Below, one piece after another: positions 45,398 to 55,759 of a stretch of 64,000 bases of DNA. A program made the translations under genes and the position numbers. Below the pieces are notes generated by a model. That model was not told where the DNA came from. It was given only the letters and a program-made list of their open reading frames with translations, and did no database searches. How positions within the stretch are numbered: position 1 is the first letter of the stretch; every line of letters begins with the position of its first letter. This DNA comes from Streptomyces caniferus (GTDB lineage Bacteria; Actinomycetota; Actinomycetes; Streptomycetales; Streptomycetaceae). The DNA lies in the NCBI RefSeq assembly GCF_009811555.1, contig NZ_BLIN01000005.1:4101501-4165500 (forward strand), written 5' to 3'.

Positions 45398-45643
45398 ATG
45401 GGGCGCGGCCGGGCCAAGGCCAAGCAGACAAAGGTCGCCCGCCAGCTGAAGTACAGCAGCGGTGGGACGGATCTCTCACGACTGGCCGACGAGCTGGGTG
45501 CATCACCGTCGAACCAGCAGCCTCCGAACGCAGAGCCGTTCGAGGATGACGAGGACGACGACCCGTACGCACGGTACGCAGAGCTGTACAACGACGACGA
45601 TGAGGACGACGGCGACTCGTCCCAGCAACGTCGTCGCGCTTGA
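45398..45643 (+). CDS. DUF3073 family protein
   Basis: An 81-residue actinobacterial protein. The basic N-terminus (MGRGRAKAKQTKVARQLKYS) is followed by LSRLADEL and a strongly acidic stretch (FEDDEDDDPYARYAELYNDD), ending in a basic RRRA. The charge pattern suggests nucleic-acid or ribosome association, but the function is unknown. The ATG is preceded by GAGGGGG at 9 nt. A hairpin terminator at 45680-45709 separates it from the convergent purM gene. Confidence 0.88.
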   Translation: MGRGRAKAKQTKVARQLKYSSGGTDLSRLADELGASPSNQQPPNAEPFEDDEDDDPYARYAELYNDDDEDDGDSSQQRRRA

Positions 45644-45679
45644 CGTTCTGCGCTCGCGGCACCCGCAACAGCATCGCGG

Positions 45680-45709
45680 ACCCGGTCCTGGGCTTTGCCC
45701 GGACCGGGT
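45680..45709. terminator. Hairpin between DUF3073 and purM
   Basis: ACCCGGTCC pairs with GGACCGGGT, continuing as GGGC/GCCC across one bulged T with a TTT loop. It lies between convergent genes and may serve the DUF3073 transcript. Confidence 0.7.
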
Positions 45710-45814
45710 TCTGTGCTGCCCGGATGACCGTGGTGACCGGCGCCGTACCGACGGCTGCCGGAGAGGGTCTCCTCTCCCACGGCCGGCGCGCGGCCATGGG
45801 AGAGGTCCGTCCGC

Positions 45815-46885
45815 TCAGCTCGCGTAGTCACCGGTCAGGGTCACAGCCTCGGCACGGTCGCCGCGGTCGGTGATCTCGCCGCTGACCCAGGCGTCCACAC
45901 CGCGGTCGGCCAGCGTGGTCAGGGCGGCCTCCACCGACTCCTGCGGAACGACGGCGATCATGCCGACGCCCATGTTCAGGGTCTTCTCCAGCTCCGGGCG
46001 CGCGACCGAGCCGGCCGAGCCGACCAGGTCGAAGACCGGGCCCGGCGTCCAGGTGGCACGGTCCACGGTGGCGTGCAGCCCGTCCGGGATCACCCGGGCG
46101 AGGTTGTTGGCCAGTCCGCCGCCGGTGATGTGCGAGAAGGCGTGCACCTCGGTCGTACGGGTCAGTGCCAGGCAGTCCAGCGAGTAGATCTTGGTGGGCT
46201 CCAGGAGCTCCTCGCCGAGCGTGCGGCCGAACTCCGCGACCTCCCGGTCCAGGGCCATTCCCGCGCGGTCGAACAGCACGTGGCGGACCAGCGAGTACCC
46301 GTTCGAGTGAAGCCCGGAGGACGCCATGGCGATCACCGCGTCGCCCGTACGGATACGATCCGCGCCCAGCACCCGGTCCGCCTCGACGACGCCCGTACCG
46401 GCGCCGGCGACATCGAACTCGTCCGCGCCCAGCAGCCCCGGGTGTTCCGCGGTCTCGCCGCCGACCAGCGCGCAGCCGGCCAGCACACAGCCCTCGGCGA
46501 TGCCCTTGACGATCGCGGCGACCCGCTCGGGGTAGACCTTGCCGACGCAGATGTAGTCGGTCATGAACAGCGGTTCGGCGCCGCAGACGACCAGGTCGTC
46601 GACGACCATGCCGACGAGGTCGTGGCCGATGCTGTCGTAGACGCCCATCTTGCGGGCGATGTCGACCTTGGTGCCGACGCCGTCGGTCGCCGAGGCCAGC
46701 AGCGGACGCTCGTAGCGCTTGAGGGCGGACGCGTCGAAGAGGCCGGCGAAACCGCCCAGGCCGCCGACGACCTCGGGGCGGGTGGCCTTCTTCACCCACT
46801 CCTTCATGAGGTCCACGGCGCGGTCGCCGGCTTCGATGTCGACGCCCGCGGCTGCGTAGCTGGCACCGGAGGATTCAGCGGACAT
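45815..46885 (-). CDS. purM: Phosphoribosylformylglycinamidine cyclo-ligase
   Basis: AIR synthetase, step 5 of purine biosynthesis, converts FGAM to AIR with ATP. The protein is 356 residues, normal for the family. It has GGFAGLFDAS near residue 40, ATDGVGTKVDIA, DLVVCGAEPLFMTDY, CALVGGETAEHPG and ITGGGLANNLAR. ATG 46885 has AGGAAAG about 11 nt upstream. It lies 35 bp after the purF stop on the same strand, so the two form a purF-purM operon transcribed leftward. Confidence 0.97.
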   Translation of the reverse strand: MSAESSGASYAAAGVDIEAGDRAVDLMKEWVKKATRPEVVGGLGGFAGLFDASALKRYERPLLASATDGVGTKVDIARKMGVYDSIGHDLVGMVVDDLVVCGAEPLFMTDYICVGKVYPERVAAIVKGIAEGCVLAGCALVGGETAEHPGLLGADEFDVAGAGTGVVEADRVLGADRIRTGDAVIAMASSGLHSNGYSLVRHVLFDRAGMALDREVAEFGRTLGEELLEPTKIYSLDCLALTRTTEVHAFSHITGGGLANNLARVIPDGLHATVDRATWTPGPVFDLVGSAGSVARPELEKTLNMGVGMIAVVPQESVEAALTTLADRGVDAWVSGEITDRGDRAEAVTLTGDYAS

Positions 46886-46920
46886 GGCTGAGCACTTTCC
46901 TGTCGTGTGTTGTACGAGCT

Positions 46921-48480
46921 CTACGGGCGACGCAGCGCGTCGGCGCCGCCGACCCCGGCGGTGAGCGTCTGGACGCCGTCCACATCGGACTTCGTCCGGC
47001 TCGCGGTCTCCGACTCCAGGAGGTGCTTGCCCAGCAGGTCCGGGTCGGGCAGGTCCATCGGGTACTCGCCGTCGAAGCAGGCGCGGCACAGGTTCGGCTT
47101 GGCGATCGTGGTCGCCTCGATCATGCCGTCGATGGAGATGTACGCGAGCGAATCGGCGCCCAGCGACTTGCCGATCTCCTCCACGCTCAGCCCGTTGGCG
47201 ATCAGCTCCGCGCGGGTGGCGAAGTCGATGCCGAAGAAGCACGGCCACTTGATCGGCGGGGACGAGATCCGGATGTGGATTTCGGCAGCACCGGCCTCGC
47301 GGAGCATCCGGACCAGGGCACGCTGGGTGTTGCCGCGGACGATCGAGTCGTCGACGACCACCAGGCGCTTGCCGCGGATGACTTCCTTGAGCGGGTTGAG
47401 CTTGAGACGGATACCGAGCTGGCGGATGGTCTGCGAGGGCTGGATGAAGGTCCGGCCGACGTAGGAGTTCTTGACCAGGCCGGAGCCGTAGGGGATGCCG
47501 CTGGCCTCGGCGTATCCGACGGCGGCGGGCGTGCCGGACTCCGGCGTCGCTATCACCAGGTCGGCGTCGGCCGGCGCCTCGGCGGCCAGCTTGCGGCCCA
47601 TCTCCACACGGGAGAGGTACACATTGCGGCCGGCGATGTCGGTGTCCGGGCGGGCGAGGTAGACGTACTCGAAGACACAGCCCTTGGGGCGGGCCTCGGC
47701 GAAGCGGCTGCTGCGCAGACCGTTCTCGTCGATGGCGACCATCTCGCCGGGCTCGATCTCCCGGATGAAGCTGGCGCCGCAGATGTCGAGGGCTGCGGTC
47801 TCGGAGGCCACCACCCAGCCGCGCTCCAGGCGTCCGAGGACCAGCGGGCGGATGCCCTGCGGGTCGCGGGCGGCGTAGAGCGTGTGCTCGTCCATGAAGC
47901 AGAGCGAGAAGGCGCCCTGGACCTTCGGCAGGACGCGCGGGGCGGCCTCCTCGACGGTCAGCGGCTTGCCGTCCTCGTCGACCTGGCCGGCCAGCAGGGC
48001 CGTCACCAGGTCGGTGTCGTTGGTGGCCGCGACCTGGGTCGCCCGGCCGCCCTCACGGGGCAGCGCGGCGACCAGATCCGCCAGCTCGGCGGTGTTCACC
48101 AGGTTGCCGTTGTGGCCGAGCGCGATCGAGCCGTGCGCGGTCGCACGGAACGTCGGCTGGGCGTTCTCCCACACCGAGGCACCGGTGGTGGAGTAGCGGG
48201 CATGGCCCACGGCGATATGGCCCTGGAGAGAGCCGAGCGAAGTCTCGTCGAAGACCTGGGAAACCAGGCCCATGTCCTTGAAGACGAGGATCTGGGAGCC
48301 GTTGCTCACCGCGATGCCCGCGGACTCCTGTCCACGGTGCTGCAGCGCATACAGCCCGAAATAGGTGAGTTTGGCGACCTCTTCACCCGGAGCCCAGACA
48401 CCGAAGACGCCGCAAGCGTCCTGGGGGCCCTTCTCACCGGGGAGCAGGTCGTGGCTGAGTCGTCCGTCACCACGTGGCAC
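46921..48480 (-). CDS. purF: Amidophosphoribosyltransferase
   Basis: First committed enzyme of purine synthesis: PRPP plus glutamine gives phosphoribosylamine. The 519-residue protein is the B. subtilis type. A 22-residue propeptide precedes the catalytic Cys (PQDA/CGVFG); the PRPP loop is VVVDDSIVRGNT; Cys residues in KWPCFFGID and NLCRACFDGEYP can ligate a [4Fe-4S] cluster. The GTG at 48480 gives MPRGDGRL, matching the known streptomycete start; an upstream frame adds 45 implausible residues. No Shine-Dalgarno is present and a -10-like box ends 7 nt upstream, so the mRNA is probably leaderless. Confidence 0.97.
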   Translation of the reverse strand: MPRGDGRLSHDLLPGEKGPQDACGVFGVWAPGEEVAKLTYFGLYALQHRGQESAGIAVSNGSQILVFKDMGLVSQVFDETSLGSLQGHIAVGHARYSTTGASVWENAQPTFRATAHGSIALGHNGNLVNTAELADLVAALPREGGRATQVAATNDTDLVTALLAGQVDEDGKPLTVEEAAPRVLPKVQGAFSLCFMDEHTLYAARDPQGIRPLVLGRLERGWVVASETAALDICGASFIREIEPGEMVAIDENGLRSSRFAEARPKGCVFEYVYLARPDTDIAGRNVYLSRVEMGRKLAAEAPADADLVIATPESGTPAAVGYAEASGIPYGSGLVKNSYVGRTFIQPSQTIRQLGIRLKLNPLKEVIRGKRLVVVDDSIVRGNTQRALVRMLREAGAAEIHIRISSPPIKWPCFFGIDFATRAELIANGLSVEEIGKSLGADSLAYISIDGMIEATTIAKPNLCRACFDGEYPMDLPDPDLLGKHLLESETASRTKSDVDGVQTLTAGVGGADALRRP

Positions 48481-48487
48481 GGCACCG

Positions 48488-48493
48488 AGTCTA
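48488..48493 (-). promoter_or_regulatory. -10 box of leaderless purF transcript
   Basis: On the minus strand TAGACT is followed by 7 nt (CGGTGCC) and then the GTG start. There is no ribosome site between. Confidence 0.55.
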
Positions 48494-48802
48494 GGGCAGG
48501 TCGCGCATTCATCCGAACCGGGGATGGCCTCGAATCTGGATGAGTGCATGAAAGAAGGGCCGCCGGGGATGACGTGCCCACGCCGCACAAAGGGCAGCTC
48601 GCGGCCCCGGCGCACCGCGGATCCCTTGGCTCACCTGGCGTACCGCCGGGAGCGGGGTCCGCGGCGCCGGCCGTGTGGATCTTGCCGCGCGGGGGCGCGT
48701 CCCGCTCCGTGTGAGATGCGCGACGCCCCCCGCGGCCGGCGGTCGGTACCGGGCGCCGGGCCGTGGCCCCCCGGACCGTGCGGGACGCCGGGCCCGCACC
48801 CG
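48494..48802. other. Intergenic region between purF and mycothiol-type enzyme gene
   Basis: I see no gene in these 309 bp. They should hold the rest of the purF promoter. No PurR-like or guanine-riboswitch sequence was recognised. Confidence 0.45.
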
Positions 48803-49600
48803 TCAGCTCAGCAGGGGCAGAAAACCGCCGATGTCGGACCGCTCGCCGCTGGCGCTGACGGTCGCCGCGTCCCGTTCCGCGGCCCAGGACGTCCGGCCGG
48901 TGGCCAGCCGGATCCAGGTCAGCGGATCGGTCTCGACGACGTTCGGCGGGGTGCCGCGGGTGTGCTTGGGGCCCGCCACGCACTGCACCACGGCGAACGG
49001 CGGGATGCGCAGCTCCACCGATCCGCCGGGCGCCCGGTCCGCCAGGGTGTCGGCCAGCAGGCGGGTCGTGGCGGCCAGGGCCTGGCGGTCGAAGGGGATC
49101 GTGGCGCCGGTCGCCGCCGCGAGGTCGTCACCGTGCACGACGAGTTCGAGACAACGGGTGACGAGGAAGTCGGCCAGCGGCATCGCCCCGGGCAGGACCG
49201 GCACCAGCCGGTCGTCCGGCTCCTGCGCGACGGCCTCGGCGAACTCCGCGGCGGTGCGTTCCAGCAGCTCCACGGGGTCGTGCGCGTCGGCCAGGGCGCG
49301 GGTGCGCTCGTCGACGTCGGAGGCGAGCGGCGCGGCCACCGACGACCACTCCAGCAGGGTGGCCTCCGCCCGCGCCGGCACCGGCCGCTCAAGACTGCGC
49401 GCCACGCTCCCCACCGCCATGGACAGATGCGCCACCAGCTCGCGCACCGTCCAGTCGCCGAGCCGGGTCGGCAGCGCCAACTGGCCGGGCGCGAGGGCGC
49501 GTACGGCCTCCTGGACGTGGGCGAGCTGGGCCGTGACGGCGGTACGGGTCTTCTTCGGGTCGTACCGGCGGGGACGCGGCTTCCGGGTGGCGGGAGGCAT
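48803..49600 (-). CDS. Maleylpyruvate isomerase-like mycothiol-dependent enzyme (sterol-carrier family)
   Basis: A 265-residue protein of the DinB-like/MDMPI superfamily. The N-terminal helical bundle holds LGDWTVRELVAHLSMAVGSV, with the metal-binding His, and LVTRCLELVVHGDDLAAA, with a second His. The C-terminal part (FAVVQCVAGPKHTRGTPPNV, DPLTWIRLATGR) is the SCP2-like domain. Such enzymes use mycothiol in actinobacteria, but the substrate here is unknown. ATG 49600 is selected because TAGGCT ends 7 nt upstream, giving a probable leaderless mRNA; GAGG lies too close to serve as a standard Shine-Dalgarno. Confidence 0.82.
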   Translation of the reverse strand: MPPATRKPRPRRYDPKKTRTAVTAQLAHVQEAVRALAPGQLALPTRLGDWTVRELVAHLSMAVGSVARSLERPVPARAEATLLEWSSVAAPLASDVDERTRALADAHDPVELLERTAAEFAEAVAQEPDDRLVPVLPGAMPLADFLVTRCLELVVHGDDLAAATGATIPFDRQALAATTRLLADTLADRAPGGSVELRIPPFAVVQCVAGPKHTRGTPPNVVETDPLTWIRLATGRTSWAAERDAATVSASGERSDIGGFLPLLS

Positions 49601-49801
49601 GTGCCTCAGCCTACGAGGCACCGCCGACAGTCGCCCGTGGATCGGGGCGACGGACCGCGCGGGCGCCCGACCCGGCCCTTCGCGGGACCCTGCGGACAAC
49701 TCCGCTCTCCCAGGGGCCGGTTGGGCGCCGCGCGGGGATACGGGGGGGCGGCGGACGCCTGCCGGCGGGGAACCCGGCCGGCCGGGTTCCCCGCCCGCCG
49801 A

Positions 49802-50647
49802 TCAGCTCGCCGGTGTCGTCAGCGGCGCCCCGGCCTCGAACAACTCGCCGTTGCGCGGAACGCCGATGCCCTGCCAGGTGAACGGGAGGCCACGGGCGAC
49901 GACCGGGTCGGCGGCGTCCATGAGCTGGAAGTGGACGTGCGGCTCGCTGCTGTTGCCGGAGTCGCCGCACTGGCCGAGGGTCTCTCCGGCCCGCACCCGG
50001 TCGCCCGTACGGACGGTGAGCGAACCGCGGCGGACATGGGCGTAGAGCGCGTGGACGCCGTTGCCCAGGTCGAGGATCACATGGTTGCCGAGCATCAGGC
50101 GGGCGCTGCCGAGCGCACGGGCAGGGCCCTCCAGGGCGAGCAGATAGAGGGCCGCGGGCCAGGACGTACGGCTGAGATGGTCGCGCTGACCGTCCCGGGC
50201 ATGGACGACGGTGGCATCGGCGACGGCGAACAGGGGCGCACCGAAGGCCGGGAAGTCGTCGTTGCGGCGGACCAGGGGCCACCAGCCGAAGGCGGGCCGG
50301 GAGCCCGGCTCCGGTTCCGCGACGATGTCGATCGCGTACGTCTGCCCGTAGGCCCGGGTGCCATGGCTGGGGACCTTGTCGGCGGGGCTGTTGAGGGCCT
50401 TCCAGCGGCCGGTGACCGGAGCGGCGACCGCTACGGGTTCGGGCTCCGGGCCCGTCGCGCCGTCCCCCTCCGCGCGGGCGGCCCGGCGGTTCACCCCGAA
50501 TCCGATCAGTATCCAGAGCCCCAGCGGAATCCAGCCCCACACGTACGGAATGTGGACGAAGAAGCTCGCGACGACGATCGCGAGGAAGGCGAGCAGGCAG
50601 GCGCGGGCGGCGATCCTGGAGAGCTTGTGCACAGTTGCGGACGTCAT
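49802..50647 (-). CDS. M23 family metallopeptidase
   Basis: A 281-residue membrane-anchored peptidase-like protein. Two hydrophobic N-terminal segments (ACLLAFLAIVVASFFVHIPY and WGWIPLGLWILIGFGV) precede a Pro/Glu linker. The M23 domain has SHGTRAYGQTYAID (first metal ligands), LYAHVRRGSLTVRTGDRV and EPHVHFQL (HxH). It may act on peptidoglycan. GGGGGAG is 5 nt before ATG 50647. It follows the ArsR-like gene by 34 bp on the same strand, so it is probably expressed and repressed as part of that unit. Confidence 0.85.
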   Translation of the reverse strand: MTSATVHKLSRIAARACLLAFLAIVVASFFVHIPYVWGWIPLGLWILIGFGVNRRAARAEGDGATGPEPEPVAVAAPVTGRWKALNSPADKVPSHGTRAYGQTYAIDIVAEPEPGSRPAFGWWPLVRRNDDFPAFGAPLFAVADATVVHARDGQRDHLSRTSWPAALYLLALEGPARALGSARLMLGNHVILDLGNGVHALYAHVRRGSLTVRTGDRVRAGETLGQCGDSGNSSEPHVHFQLMDAADPVVARGLPFTWQGIGVPRNGELFEAGAPLTTPAS

Positions 50648-50681
50648 TCCGTCTCCCCCGTGAGGTCGGTATGGCCGGGCG

Positions 50682-51194
50682 TCAGCACCCGGCGGCGGTC
50701 AGCATCACCAGCAGCGGTACGACGCGGGCGGCCGGAATGTCGTAGCGGCCGCGGGCGGCCGTCTGCAGCCAGCCGGCCGCGGTCAACTGCCGCAGGTGGT
50801 GGTAGATCTGGCCGGTCGTGCCCGTGCCGTCGAGCTCGGTGAGCTCGGCGGCGGTGCAGCGCCCGCCGAGGATCTCGCGCAGCAGCCGCAGCCGCATGGG
50901 CTGGCCCAGCGCGGCGAACGATTCGGCGGTGTCCGCCCAGTCGTCGTCCAGCAGGGTGTCGGTGGCCAGGCCGTACTGCCACTCGTAGCGCAGTCCGGTC
51001 GGCGTCCGTACGGCGCCGGTGAAGAGCACTCCGCCGTTGTCGGCGCCCAGTTCGGCCCACTGCTCCTTCAGGCCGCGCAGCGCCCACAGCTCGTCGTCCG
51101 GCTCCCGCTCCGGTGAGGCCGCCGGCCGGGCGGCGGCCTGTTCCAGCGCGGCCAGCCGGCGCTCCAGCTCGGCCACCCGCTGCTCAAGATCCAT
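50682..51194 (-). CDS. ArsR-like winged-helix regulator with N-terminal coiled coil
   Basis: A 170-residue protein. Residues 1-22 form a coiled coil (LEQRVAELERRLAALEQA), probably for dimerisation. The C-terminal winged helix resembles ArsR regulators (FAALGQPMRLRLLREILGGR, TGTTGQIYHHLRQLTAAGWL), without the Cys pairs of metal sensors. The ATG lacks a Shine-Dalgarno and is preceded by a complete promoter whose -35/-10 spacer is almost filled by a 20-bp palindrome, strongly suggesting autorepression. The M23 peptidase gene lies 34 bp downstream and should share this control. Confidence 0.85.
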   Translation of the reverse strand: MDLEQRVAELERRLAALEQAAARPAASPEREPDDELWALRGLKEQWAELGADNGGVLFTGAVRTPTGLRYEWQYGLATDTLLDDDWADTAESFAALGQPMRLRLLREILGGRCTAAELTELDGTGTTGQIYHHLRQLTAAGWLQTAARGRYDIPAARVVPLLVMLTAAGC

Positions 51195-51200
51195 AGTAAG

Positions 51201-51229
51201 AGATTACGTAATTACGTAATCCTTGGCAA
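51201..51229 (-). promoter_or_regulatory. Autoregulatory promoter with 20-bp palindromic operator
   Basis: On the minus strand TTGCCA (51229-51224), a 17-bp spacer and TAATCT (51206-51201) end 6 nt before the ATG. The perfect palindrome GATTACGTAATTACGTAATC occupies 51202-51221, overlapping the spacer and the -10 box. Binding there would block RNA polymerase. Confidence 0.75.
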
Positions 51230-51327
51230 TGGCTGCCGGCAGGGAAAAACGGCGACGGCCCGTCCCCGTAGTGGGGACGGGCCGTCGGACCGTCAATGAG
51301 GGCGCGGCGCGGCGCCCGGGTTCCGTC

Positions 51328-53577
<2,250 letters not shown>

Positions 53578-53668
53578 GCTCCGCACCTTTCACTCGCTTC
53601 TCCGCCCGCGCGGCGCAGAGGCGCGGCATTCGTCTTCGTCTGCGGCCGGGCGGCCGCCCGTGCGTCGC

Positions 53669-54345
<677 letters not shown>

Positions 54346-54349
<4 letters not shown>

Positions 54350-54591
54350 GAGTCGACCCGCACGGTGAAGTCTTCGATGACGGTGTTGGCGAGGAAGGTC
54401 TCGGCCATCTCTTGGATGCGAGCGAGGGCGGCGTCGTCGACCGGACCCTCCACCTCAAGTTCGAAACGCTTGCCCTGACGGACGTCGGCGATCCCCTCGA
54501 AGCCCAGGCGTGGCAGTGCGCGCTGCACCGCCTGCCCCTGCGGGTCGAGGATCTCCGGCTTGAGCATGACGTCGACTACGACGCGTGCCAC
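54346..54591 (-). CDS. purS: Phosphoribosylformylglycinamidine synthase subunit PurS
   Basis: An 81-residue structural subunit needed for PurL-PurQ complex formation and ammonia transfer. [38 protein letters not shown] and [15 protein letters not shown] are family features. GTG 54591 is chosen because GGGAG is 5 nt upstream and family length is reached; the longer frame upstream is unsupported. It is first gene of the purS-purQ-purL operon. Confidence 0.95.
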
Positions 54592-54699
54592 TGGCACTCC
54601 CGGTGGTGTGGTGCGTAAGGCGGTGTCCTCACAGTACCGTGTTCGAAAATCTACGCGCATAGATATGCTGCGGACCCGATCACGGGTCCGGTATCGACG

Positions 54700-54892
54700 G
54701 GAGTGCGGCTCAGGAAAAATTCTCGAAAAGATCCGGGGTCCGGATTGCGGGAAGACACGCTGACGAAATTAACTGGGCTTCACAATGCAATGCCCATCGC
54801 TGTACAAATGAAAAAGCATTGATCCCAATCAGCCGGATCCGGAGCATCACCCCATGTCAACAAGGGGTTGCTCCACGAAAGGACCGATATCC
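54700..54892 (+). promoter_or_regulatory. A/T-rich promoter region of the Lsr2 paralogue
   Basis: This intergenic region is distinctly A/T-richer than the window average. TTCACA (54779-54784) and TACAAA (54803-54808) are 18 bp apart, a plausible promoter. Nearby runs such as GAAATTAACTGGG and AATGAAAAAGCATTG fit the A/T preference of Lsr2 proteins, so self-binding is likely. Confidence 0.5.
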
Positions 54893-55213
54893 GTGGCGCA
54901 GCGCGTAGTAGTAACGCTCTCCGATGACATCGACGGAGGAGAAGCCGCAGAGACGGTCGCCTTCGGATTGGACGGGAAGTCGTACGAGATCGACCTCAAT
55001 CCCGCCAATGCGAAGAAACTGCGCGGCGCCCTCGCTCCGTTCGTCGAGGCCGGCCGCAAGCGGGCCAAGTCCGGCAAGGCCTACCACCGGACCGCGGTGA
55101 ACCCCGACCCCGCGGCGGTCCGCGCCTGGGCCCGCTCCCACCAGATGGACGTCCCCCCGCGCGGCCGGATCCCCAAGAAGGTCTACGAGGCCTTCAACGC
55201 CGCCAACCACTAA
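54893..55213 (+). CDS. Lsr2-family nucleoid protein paralogue
   Basis: A 106-residue H-NS-like protein. The N-terminal oligomerisation part (VVVTLSDDIDGGEAAETVAFGLDGKSYEIDL) and the C-terminal DNA-binding domain with the AT-hook-like PRGRIP followed by KKVYEAF are both present. Lsr2 silences A/T-rich, often foreign, DNA. From memory this locus carries the second Lsr2 paralogue (often called lsrL) of streptomycetes. GTG 54893 gives the family start MAQRVVV, with GAAAGGA about 10 nt upstream. An A/T-rich region precedes it. Confidence 0.93.
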   Translation: MAQRVVVTLSDDIDGGEAAETVAFGLDGKSYEIDLNPANAKKLRGALAPFVEAGRKRAKSGKAYHRTAVNPDPAAVRAWARSHQMDVPPRGRIPKKVYEAFNAANH

Positions 55214-55332
55214 CCGACTTCAGCGCGTCCCGCGGCCCGGGCGCAGCCGACTTGCACAGCACCCCTACTGATCAGCTAGAGTCTGGAGCACGCCGAGGGG
55301 CGAGGCCGAAAGGCCGGACCTCACGGAGTCAC

Positions 55333-55404
55333 GCGGGTGTAGCTCAGTAGTAGAGCGCCCCCTTTCCAAGGGGGAGGCGCAGTGTGCAATCCCTGTCACC
55401 CGCT
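55333..55404 (+). tRNA. tRNA-Gly (UCC) with aberrant T-arm
   Basis: The acceptor pairs GCGGGTG with CACCCGC; the anticodon stem CCCCC/GGGGG surrounds UUUCCAA, giving UCC. The T-arm reads CAGTG-TGCAATC-CCTGT: T-loop TGC replaces the conserved TTC, and only the closing G-C (plus one G-U) of the stem can pair. It is either a pseudo-tRNA or a specialised glycine tRNA. Confidence 0.8.
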
Positions 55405-55477
55405 CTGACAGCTCGACCGGTCATTGGATCAGGTACAGTAGCTGTCGCGCCGCTCGGTGAAAGCCGAGTGGATGCCT

Positions 55478-55550
55478 GCGGACGTAGCTCAGTTGGTAGA
55501 GCGCAACCTTGCCAAGGTTGAGGTCGCGAGTTCGAGCCTCGTCGTCCGCT
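55478..55550 (+). tRNA. tRNA-Gly (GCC), copy 1
   Basis: A complete cloverleaf. The acceptor pairs GCGGACG with CGTCCGC, the anticodon loop UUGCCAA holds GCC and the T-loop is TTCGAGC. Identical to the copy at 59693-59765. Confidence 0.95.
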
Positions 55551-55556
55551 CAGAAT

Positions 55557-55593
55557 GAAGAAGGCCCCGGTCATTGCGACCGGGGCCTTCTTC
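55557..55593 (+). terminator. Terminator of tRNA-Gly pair
   Basis: A perfect 16-bp stem (55557-55572 with 55578-55593, arm GAAGAAGGCCCCGGTC) and 5-nt loop, followed by CTTTA. Confidence 0.85.
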
Positions 55594-55689
55594 CTTTACC
55601 GGCGATCATGTCGCACCCTCTCCTCCCTTCCTCCCCTTCCCTCGCTCTCTTCTCTTCCGTCCCCTTCCGTCTCTTCCGGCGTGGGCAAC

Positions 55690-55716
55690 TGACATTTGTC
55701 ATCGGCTGCGATGACA
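55690..55716. promoter_or_regulatory. Operator-like TGACA/TGTCA cluster upstream of ABC-TCS module
   Basis: Three half-sites occur in 27 bp: TGACA, TGTCA, TGACA. TGTCATCG and CGATGACA form a perfect 8-bp inverted repeat around GCTG, and TGACATTTGTCA forms a second one sharing the middle half-site. It lies about 45-70 bp before the ABC gene and is a candidate site for the response regulator at 58998. Confidence 0.55.
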
Positions 55717-55759
55717 GGTCGCACTGCCCGGAACCGCGATCCGGCGAAACGCTGGACTC

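Noticed and set aside
48509..48799. 96-codon minus-strand frame upstream of purF
   Set aside because: Arg/Ala/Pro-rich random composition, no ribosome site, and it overlaps the probable purF promoter region.
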